Of a DNA stretch of 19,331 bases, positions 13,986-19,331 are shown piece by piece. The DNA is from Bacteroidota bacterium (GTDB lineage Bacteria; Bacteroidota; Bacteroidia; Bacteroidales; WCHB1-69), in NCBI GenBank assembly GCA_023392945.1, contig JAEWNB010000191.1, positions 1 to 19,331 on the forward strand, in the 5' to 3' direction. The notes below the pieces were generated by a model, which searched no databases, was not told the origin of the DNA, and was given only the letters and a program-made list of their open reading frames with translations. Every line of letters starts with the position of its first letter. Positions within the stretch are counted from its first letter, which is position 1. The position numbers and the translations under genes are program-made.

Positions 13986-15821
13986 TTAATATTTATTTAT
14001 TTTAACTCTTTTTCTTGATGCAACAATCACAAAAATGGAAATAAGTACAAAAAGTAACATCAGATAGTATCTTGAGAGGGAAATATAGAGGGCATTATTT
14101 ATAAATCGGCCTTTCATGATAGGGTCTCCAACCGAAATGAGATCCCCTTCTTTGACAATAGGTTTATTCCCTGCTTTGACTTCATATTGTTTGATATAGC
14201 CAAATTTTTCCCCTTTTTCATTTGTACATGAAATATTCATAAATAAGCTGCCTTGAACTTCATATAAGTTTTGATAATAGCCATTAACTTCTGAATAGAG
14301 GGTATCTGCAATCCATTGACTATTAGGGCCTGCATCTTTACCTTTTATTTTGCCGATTAGGCTTGATTTGTCAACTTCCCATCCACTAAAACTTAGGCTT
14401 GCCCAGTTATCATTGGCAGGTTTGATTAGAGCGGAGATGAAAATGATAATGAGTAGAGTAGGGGTAATGAATTTTAGAATATATTTATAGATACGCGGGA
14501 TTTTTATATCTGCAGCATGATTAAATTCTTTCCAGCTATTATTGATGCCATGTGACCAGGAAAAAAGGATGCATTCAACCATTGCGAAAAAAAAGAGGGA
14601 GACAGTTCCCGCCCAATAATCATATTCGTCAAAGACCCCTTTATTATAAAAGATAACTGTTGGTAAGCCCCAAATAAGAATAATAATTCCGATAATGACA
14701 GCTGATTTTTTCTTATCAATATTAAATTCGTCTTTAAGAAAACTTTGCGCAGGAGTGCACATTGCCATTGAAGATGTTATTCCTGCAAGAAAAAGGAGTC
14801 CAAAAAAAGAAACTCCACATAAAAGAGCCATCACAACACCCCACTTCTGAAAGAGGAAAGGCATCGTTTGAAAAGCAATTCCGAATCCGCCTTCATTGGC
14901 AACCATTGACTTGACGCTATCTAAACCGAAAAAGCCTACTGCTATTGAGAGCAGAATAGTTCCTCCGAGCACAATTTCAACAAATTCATTGACAAAGCTT
15001 GTTGTAATAGATCCTAAAGCAATATCTTCATCATGACTCATGTAGGAGGCATAGCATTGAATACACCCCATTCCCACTGACAGTGTAAAAAATATCTGAC
15101 CGGCAGCTGCAAGCCATACTTTGGGATCCAAAAGTGAAGAGTAATGCGGAGTCCATAAGAAATTTAATCCCGCCAGTCCTGATTCGACTGCCCCATTAAC
15201 ACCTTCTTTAATGGTCACTCCTTTAATAGCTAAAAAAATACCAAAAAAAATCAAGAGCGGAACCCCCCATTTGGCCACAACTTCAATGCCTCCTTTTAGC
15301 CCTTTGCTTAATATCCATACATTAAGGGCAAGACAAAAGACAAATGCAATAATATTTTCAAAGGGAATGCCGCTGTGAGTTGTAGAAAGATAATGATATT
15401 CCGTAAAAATCTGTTTTATTTCACCCTGCGACATGTTATTAAAAGTGCCGATAATGGAATGGTAAATATAGGAGATTGTCCAACTTTCCAGATAACAGTA
15501 GTATGAAGCAATCGCAATCGTAGAAAAAATGCCGAAGACACCAAAATATCTCCAAGCCCTGCCTTTTCCCATTCTTCCCATAATAAAAGGGGTGGAATGA
15601 TCTCCAAACTGTCCCCCGTAACGACCGATAGTCCACTCAACAAACATTAAAGGAATTCCCAGTAGTAGTAAGCAGACAATATAAGGAATAATAAATGCAC
15701 CTCCTCCGTTTTCTACAGCCTGAACAGGAAATCTGAGAAAATTACCAAATCCGACAGCGTTGCCGGCCATTGCTAAAACTATTCCAAGCCGACTGCCCCA
15801 GGTTTCATTAGTAGTTGCCAT
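13986..15821 (-). CDS. LeuT-like NSS family sodium-dependent amino-acid transporter
   Basis: The protein has 611 residues with about 12 membrane helices. It is strikingly like LeuT: GNAVGFGNFLRFPVQAVENGGGA in helix 1 (the unwound Na+/substrate site, including N27), YLESWT in helix 3, GQIFFTLSVGMG (about 240-251) in helix 6 and AGITSS (about 345-350) in helix 8. A glutamate near 281 (NEFVEIVLGG) sits at the LeuT E290 position, which predicts chloride independence. It is about 90 residues longer than LeuT because of a soluble segment between helices 11 and 12 (about 467-580), predicted to face the periplasm. The substrate is probably a neutral amino acid. A -7-like box at 15843-15850 lies 22 bp upstream, and the MetS-like gene follows after 4 nt. 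Confidence 0.94.
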   Translation of the reverse strand: MATTNETWGSRLGIVLAMAGNAVGFGNFLRFPVQAVENGGGAFIIPYIVCLLLLGIPLMFVEWTIGRYGGQFGDHSTPFIMGRMGKGRAWRYFGVFGIFSTIAIASYYCYLESWTISYIYHSIIGTFNNMSQGEIKQIFTEYHYLSTTHSGIPFENIIAFVFCLALNVWILSKGLKGGIEVVAKWGVPLLIFFGIFLAIKGVTIKEGVNGAVESGLAGLNFLWTPHYSSLLDPKVWLAAAGQIFFTLSVGMGCIQCYASYMSHDEDIALGSITTSFVNEFVEIVLGGTILLSIAVGFFGLDSVKSMVANEGGFGIAFQTMPFLFQKWGVVMALLCGVSFFGLLFLAGITSSMAMCTPAQSFLKDEFNIDKKKSAVIIGIIILIWGLPTVIFYNKGVFDEYDYWAGTVSLFFFAMVECILFSWSHGINNSWKEFNHAADIKIPRIYKYILKFITPTLLIIIFISALIKPANDNWASLSFSGWEVDKSSLIGKIKGKDAGPNSQWIADTLYSEVNGYYQNLYEVQGSLFMNISCTNEKGEKFGYIKQYEVKAGNKPIVKEGDLISVGDPIMKGRFINNALYISLSRYYLMLLFVLISIFVIVASRKRVKINKY

Positions 15822-15842
15822 ATTTTTTCAAAAAAGTTATGG

Positions 15843-15850
15843 CAAATATA
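15843..15850 (-). promoter_or_regulatory. Putative -7 box for the NSS transporter
   Basis: The minus strand reads TATATTTG, an exact TAnnTTTG match, 22 bp upstream of the transporter ATG and within the 57-bp gap after the EamA gene. This gives the transporter and its small partner their own promoter. Confidence 0.55.
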
Positions 15851-15878
15851 AAAATTATTTAACTTGGAATAAAAAAAA

Positions 15879-16790
15879 TTATGCAGTTATTTTTTTCTTT
15901 TGGACAAGAAAGAGTCCTGAAATGACAATGACAATTCCAAATATTTTATTTATCGAAAAATTCTCGTTTAAGATGAAAAAAGATAGAATAGCCGTGATGA
16001 CTGGAATTAAATTTGTAAAAGTGTTGGCTTTCCCTAATCCGAGATATCGCAAACCCTTGATGTAAAAGATAAAAGCCAATGATGAACAGAAAATAGCCAG
16101 AATGATTAAAAATAATAAATTTTGAAAATTGTCAAGTGAAGCTATCCCATTTAAAATTTCTTGTTTTGTGTTTAATATCAGAAATAACGGTAGAAATAAA
16201 AATAAACCAATAAAATTTTGATAGGTTATTACAGCAACAGGATGGATTGTCTGTGGAAGTTTTTTTAATGTAACACTATAGGCAATAGAAGTCATAACAG
16301 CGCAAAAAGCGAGCAAAACACCGGCCATGTTTCCTGCAAGTTGTGAAATGCTTGGGGAGAGCATCACCAATATTCCTGCAAATGAAATTATAACGCCCAA
16401 AAAATTTAATTTCGAAAAGACTTCTTTAAAATAATACTTGGAAATTAAAGCAGTGAATAAGGGGATTGTTGCAATGATGATAGATACTACTGATGCCTCA
16501 CTATATTGTAAACTGTATGTTTCAAAAATAAAATAGAGAAAAGGTTCAAAAAGGCTGAGAATTAAAATTTGAAGTATCGATTTTTTGGGAATAATAAGTT
16601 CTTTCCGAAAAAAAATCAAACATATTGCAATCATCAATATGGAGGCAATCACCAACCTAAAAAAAATGATAAAAGTCGGAGTTTGAAATTCGAGAAGGTA
16701 TTTGGTGAAAACAAAAGAGCCTCCCCAAAATAAGGCAGTAAAAAATAGTAATAAAAAGTAAAAAGGATCACGATTCTTCATAGTGGACAT
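15879..16790 (-). CDS. EamA/DMT-family permease
   Basis: The protein has 303 residues and about ten membrane helices arranged as two EamA repeats (about 12-148 and 156-299). The helix-1 segment ALFWGGSFVFTKYLL is typical of the drug/metabolite transporter superfamily, as is the second-repeat motif ending in a short basic C-terminus (VQKKKITA). It exports or imports a small metabolite; the substrate cannot be predicted. ATG 16788-16790 is used, with ATG 16779-16781 an alternative. The secG terminator hairpin ends only 10 bp before the start codon, so expression must rely on read-through or on a promoter not recognisable here. I recall groES/groEL following secG in many Bacteroidota; here this permease stands in that place. 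Confidence 0.9.
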   Translation of the reverse strand: MSTMKNRDPFYFLLLFFTALFWGGSFVFTKYLLEFQTPTFIIFFRLVIASILMIAICLIFFRKELIIPKKSILQILILSLFEPFLYFIFETYSLQYSEASVVSIIIATIPLFTALISKYYFKEVFSKLNFLGVIISFAGILVMLSPSISQLAGNMAGVLLAFCAVMTSIAYSVTLKKLPQTIHPVAVITYQNFIGLFLFLPLFLILNTKQEILNGIASLDNFQNLLFLIILAIFCSSLAFIFYIKGLRYLGLGKANTFTNLIPVITAILSFFILNENFSINKIFGIVIVISGLFLVQKKKITA

Positions 16791-16800
16791 TTTGTTCCAA

Positions 16801-16830
16801 AAAAAAGAGGATTAAAAAACCCTCTTTTTT
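16801..16830 (-). terminator. Intrinsic terminator of the lptE-TPR-secG operon
   Basis: AAAAAAGAGG (16801-16810) and CCTCTTTTTT (16821-16830) form a perfect 10-bp inverted repeat around a 10-nt loop. The GAGG/CCTC core is flanked by A and T runs, so it has terminator form in both directions. It lies 22-51 bp beyond the secG stop codon on the minus strand and ends 10 bp before the EamA start codon. Confidence 0.8.
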
Positions 16831-16851
16831 ATTTAAAAACCCTTCTAATAT

Positions 16852-17139
16852 TTATTCAGCTTCTTCACCTTCAGTTTGTTCTGTTGGTGTTTGAGCCGGT
16901 AAATCTCTCTTAAATTCATTTTTTGTCATAAAAGCAACGACAAGACACATTATCATAATCGCTGAGGCCAATCCCCAAGTGGCTTTTTCCAAAAAGTCTG
17001 TTGTTTTTCTAACACCCATTATCTGATTGGATGATGAAAAATTGGAAGCTAAACCACCTCCTTTTGAGTCTTGAATAAGAACGAAAAAGGCTAAGACAAA
17101 ACAGGCTAAAATGACTAAAATAACTATTAACGTTAACAT
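16852..17139 (-). CDS. secG: SecG, preprotein translocase subunit
   Basis: The protein has 95 residues. SecG joins SecY and SecE in the protein-conducting channel of the cytoplasmic membrane and assists SecA cycling. Two membrane helices are visible (about 2-22 and 53-71), separated by the family loop with QDSKGGGLASNFSSS (23-37) and the KTTDFLEKATWGLA segment (45-58). The C-terminus is acidic and Pro/Thr-rich (QTPTEQTEGEEAE), as in other Bacteroidota SecG proteins. It starts 11 nt after the TPR-protein gene, is the last gene of the operon and is followed by a strong terminator. The assignment is secure. Confidence 0.96.
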   Translation of the reverse strand: MLTLIVILVILACFVLAFFVLIQDSKGGGLASNFSSSNQIMGVRKTTDFLEKATWGLASAIMIMCLVVAFMTKNEFKRDLPAQTPTEQTEGEEAE

Positions 17140-17150
17140 ATTAATTGTAT

Positions 17151-17834
17151 TTAAATATTATTATCTTTTTTATTTTTTATTTTTTTAATTTGGGTTGCAA
17201 AGTAAATACTTTTTTCCGGAAAATGCAAGCTCAATTTTTTATAAATTTTTATAGCCTTCCCATAATATCCTTGCTGAGCGTAAATAATTGCCAACGTTTC
17301 ACTTATGAGATTCGGATCTTCAATTAAACTGGATTTTCCATAGTTGGTGCTTCCATCATGTTTCTCTGGATCAAAGTGTATTTTCGGAGGATCATTGCTG
17401 AATTGGTCAATTAAATGATCTAATACTTTTTCTTCTTCTTCTTTGGGAATTATTTTTTGTGTAAAAGTAATGACTTCTTCATCAGATGAAGAAGTTGTTG
17501 AAATAGAGTTGGCTTTAAATGTATTAGTAATAGAATCTTTATGGCTGTTTTTATCTAACTCTTCATTTTCACAAATTTCTATTTCTTCAACATAATTATT
17601 ATCAAATTGATATTGATAAAATTTATTGCGATCAAGAAGAGACAATAAGTGCTTAGCTTTTACTTTCTCAAATTGAGTTGAATGATATTTCTTCAACAGC
17701 AGAAGATAGATAAAACTGATCATTTGAGAAGCAGGATATTCTATCATCATATCCTCAAGTTGAGCAAGAATGTTTTTTTGTTCCTGAAGAGATATTGTCT
17801 TGTATTGAGATAAAATGGTCCGGTCTATTTTCAT
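17151..17834 (-). CDS. TPR-containing protein of the lptE-secG operon
   Basis: The protein has 227 residues and no signal peptide, so it is probably cytoplasmic. The N-terminal part (1-75) is helical and Leu-rich (LSQYKTISLQEQKNILAQL and onward). The middle (about 85-145) is acidic and probably disordered. The C-terminal part (about 180-222) reads as one tetratricopeptide unit (ETLAIIYAQQGYYGKAIKIYKKL followed by HFPEKSIYFATQI). HFDPEKHDGSTNY, just before it, is another conserved-looking patch. Its slot between lptE and secG is one I recall from other Bacteroidota genomes, where this protein is annotated only as a tetratricopeptide protein. A role linked to envelope assembly or secretion is suggested by position only. 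Confidence 0.86.
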   Translation of the reverse strand: MKIDRTILSQYKTISLQEQKNILAQLEDMMIEYPASQMISFIYLLLLKKYHSTQFEKVKAKHLLSLLDRNKFYQYQFDNNYVEEIEICENEELDKNSHKDSITNTFKANSISTTSSSDEEVITFTQKIIPKEEEEKVLDHLIDQFSNDPPKIHFDPEKHDGSTNYGKSSLIEDPNLISETLAIIYAQQGYYGKAIKIYKKLSLHFPEKSIYFATQIKKIKNKKDNNI

Positions 17835-17845
17835 AATAATTTATT

Positions 17846-18370
17846 TTACCAATTTACAAAAGCTTTGTTGAAAATGTCATCAGTGAGTGCTTCGTTTATG
17901 GCGTTAACTAAAGAACCTTCTACAGAAGTGAAATTTTGAGTGCTTAAATAATCAACATAGCGAGAAAATGATTGATCAAAATTTTTGGTCTCGTCAAAGG
18001 TATTGGTGAAAACAACATGCACCGTGATGGTAAGTCGGTTCATGGCAGCAGTCTCATTTCCCTGAATGGCAACAGGGGAAATGGTGTAGTTCGTGATTTC
18101 TCCTTCAATAGAATAATCTCCGGCTGAATTGATAATAGTGAGTGGAGTCTGACTTTGAATCATGTCTTTAAGAGCATTGGTAAACTCCTGGCTGAGGGTC
18201 GGATTTACTAATGAGGAGTTGTTTATAAATGTTTGAATATAGACGGTTTTGGCTTTCGGATCAATATCTCCTCCGGTTAAAGAAACTGTCATGCGACATG
18301 CAGCTAAACTGCTAATAAGTAAGAAACAGATTCCCAAATGCAATATTTTTGTTGTCGCTTTGCCGGTCAT
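17846..18370 (-). CDS. lptE: LptE, LPS assembly lipoprotein
   Basis: The protein has 174 residues. LptE plugs the LptD beta-barrel in the outer membrane and helps insert LPS into the outer leaflet. The signal peptide ends in the lipobox SLAAC with C25 as the lipidated residue. The mature part follows the Bacteroidota LptE pattern: TVYIQTFINNSSLVNPTLSQEFTNALKD (about 42-69), then YSIEGEITNYTISPVA and beta strands with RLTITVHVVFTNT, ending in a helical segment near VNAINEALTDDIFNKAF. It lies 19 nt after the sigma-54 activator and 11 nt before the TPR gene. This is consistent with a role in LPS export. The identification rests on motif pattern and context, so confidence is high but not absolute. 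Confidence 0.9.
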   Translation of the reverse strand: MTGKATTKILHLGICFLLISSLAACRMTVSLTGGDIDPKAKTVYIQTFINNSSLVNPTLSQEFTNALKDMIQSQTPLTIINSAGDYSIEGEITNYTISPVAIQGNETAAMNRLTITVHVVFTNTFDETKNFDQSFSRYVDYLSTQNFTSVEGSLVNAINEALTDDIFNKAFVNW

Positions 18371-18389
18371 GGAGTTATGGTGATTAAAA

Positions 18390-19331
18390 TTATAAATCGT
18401 ACTCTTTGATTTTGCGATAAAGGGTTCTCTCAGAGATTCCCAGTTCTTCAGCTGCTAACTTTCTCTTATTCCCATGCTTTTCCAATGCTTTTTTTATGAA
18501 CTCTTTTTCACTTTCCAATAAGGAGTAATTATCATCCAACACGATTGGATCGTCAAGTTGTTCCGTCAATGGGTGATGAGTGGAATAATGATATTGAGGA
18601 GATCCGGAGATGTGAAAAGGAGCTTCACTATCAGCTTTTTTTATGTCATCAATATAGGAATGTTGAAGGGCAGGAGCATGGATATCTCCCTTTACAATCT
18701 GATTTACAATAGACTTTAACTCTGTTACCTCACGTTTCATATCAGCGAGAAACTTAAAGACTAATTCCCTTTCAAAATGTTCTGTCTTTTCATTATCGAC
18801 CTGAAGAAGCATCGGAACACTTGAAATATTTTTATTGACTAAATAATTACTTAAGGTAACTTCATCAATCAATCTGTTTTTTTCAATCAGAGACATCTGT
18901 TCAGTGATATTTTTCAATTGACGGATATTCCCCGGCCAAATAAAGTTTTTAAGTTCTTCGATAGCTTCATTTGTCAGTTCTAATTGCGGAAAACGATATT
19001 TTTCGGCAAAATCGGAAGCAAATTTTCTGAAAAGTAAATAGATATCCTCTTTGCGTTCACGCAGAGGCGGAATATGTATGGGAACAGTATTGAGTCTGTA
19101 ATATAAATCTTCTCTGAATTTTCCTTTTGATATTCTGTCCAAAACATTAACATTGGAAGCAGCAACCACTCTGACTTTAGTCTTTTGTACTTTTGATGAT
19201 CCCACCTTGATAAATTCTCTGTTTTCTAGAACTCTGAGAAGTCTAACTTGTGTTGCTAAAGGTAGATCTGCTACTTCATCAAGAAAAATGGTTCCTCCGT
19301 CAGCTACTTCAAAATAGCCTTTTCGGGTTTC
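18390..19331 (-). CDS. Sigma-54-dependent transcriptional activator (AAA+/Fis; N-terminus beyond window)
   Basis: 313 codons are visible and the frame is open to the right edge. A start at 19205 would be a GTG inside the conserved AAA+ domain, so it is not the true start. The visible part begins ETRKGYFE, just past where the GAFTGA sigma-54 contact loop should be. It contains Walker B (GGTIFLDE, residues 12-19), sensor I (VVAASN, 55-60), the arginine-finger region (FREDLYYRLN, 72-81) and the sensor II motif WPGNIRQLKN. A less conserved linker follows, then a C-terminal Fis-type helix-turn-helix (KLAAEELGISERTLYRKIKEYD). The protein activates sigma-54 promoters by ATP hydrolysis. Whether it has a receiver domain cannot be seen. 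In Bacteroidota I recall this lptE-linked activator as receiver-less. Confidence 0.94.
   Translation of the reverse strand, partial: ETRKGYFEVADGGTIFLDEVADLPLATQVRLLRVLENREFIKVGSSKVQKTKVRVVAASNVNVLDRISKGKFREDLYYRLNTVPIHIPPLRERKEDIYLLFRKFASDFAEKYRFPQLELTNEAIEELKNFIWPGNIRQLKNITEQMSLIEKNRLIDEVTLSNYLVNKNISSVPMLLQVDNEKTEHFERELVFKFLADMKREVTELKSIVNQIVKGDIHAPALQHSYIDDIKKADSEAPFHISGSPQYHYSTHHPLTEQLDDPIVLDDNYSLLESEKEFIKKALEKHGNKRKLAAEELGISERTLYRKIKEYDL

Noticed and set aside
18390..19205. Treating the sigma-54 activator as a complete 271-residue gene starting at 19205
   Set aside because: The codon there is GTG inside the conserved AAA+ domain, and the frame continues with Walker B sequence to the window edge, so the gene is partial.
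1..19331. tRNA, rRNA, CRISPR arrays, insertion sequences, prophage or integrase genes
   Set aside because: Nothing resembling these was seen by reading both strands; there are no spaced repeats, transposase motifs or cloverleaf-like segments.

Overview
This window is chromosomal DNA from a member of the Bacteroidota, most likely an uncultured-type Bacteroidales or close relative. The evidence is the low GC content, the near absence of Shine-Dalgarno sequences, several intergenic matches to the Bacteroidota -7 promoter element TAnnTTTG, a DUF4831 protein (a Bacteroidota family), and the gene order sigma-54 activator - lptE - TPR protein - secG, which I recall as typical of this phylum. I cannot name a genus. 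I see no phage, transposon, CRISPR, integron or RNA gene. Coding density is high. The longest gene-free stretches are 188 bp (2494-2681), 162 bp (6640-6801) and 130 bp (12923-13052), so no gap exceeds 300 bp.

Layout, left to right. (1) 1-3320: two tandem paralogous exported proteins of unknown function on the minus strand. The second runs off the left edge of the window. Across a 188-bp promoter region, a divergent plus-strand gene encodes a small exported coiled-coil protein. (2) 3367-6639: a tightly packed minus-strand operon efp - lpxD-like - umuD - umuC. It joins a translation factor, a lipid-A-type acyltransferase and a complete UmuDC (DNA polymerase V) pair, with gaps of 1 nt, a 1-nt overlap and 9 nt. 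(3) 6802-7935: tgt, a queuosine-pathway tRNA-guanine transglycosylase lacking the usual zinc-binding cysteines. (4) 8016-9757 (plus strand): a membrane-anchored family 2 glycosyltransferase overlapping by 1 nt an ECF sigma factor with a cysteine cluster in its inter-domain linker. (5) 9768-12922 (minus): a sodium:solute symporter, a DUF4831 protein and a small lipoprotein. (6) 13053-13814: a membrane-anchored helix-hairpin-helix protein. (7) 13880-15821: a LeuT-like NSS transporter with an extracytoplasmic insertion, followed by a previously unlisted 33-residue membrane peptide that looks like a MetS-type small subunit. (8) 15879-16790: an EamA/DMT-family permease. (9) 16852-19331: the envelope and secretion operon sigma-54 activator (partial) - lptE - TPR protein - secG, closed by a clear intrinsic terminator.

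Most of the window is core housekeeping and envelope biology: protein export (SecG), LPS transport (LptE), lipid A acylation (LpxD-like) and ion-coupled uptake. The most noteworthy accessory features are UmuDC embedded in a housekeeping operon, the transporter with a microprotein partner, the cysteine-cluster sigma factor paired with a glycosyltransferase, and the uncharacterised tandem secreted paralogues with a divergent coiled-coil partner.
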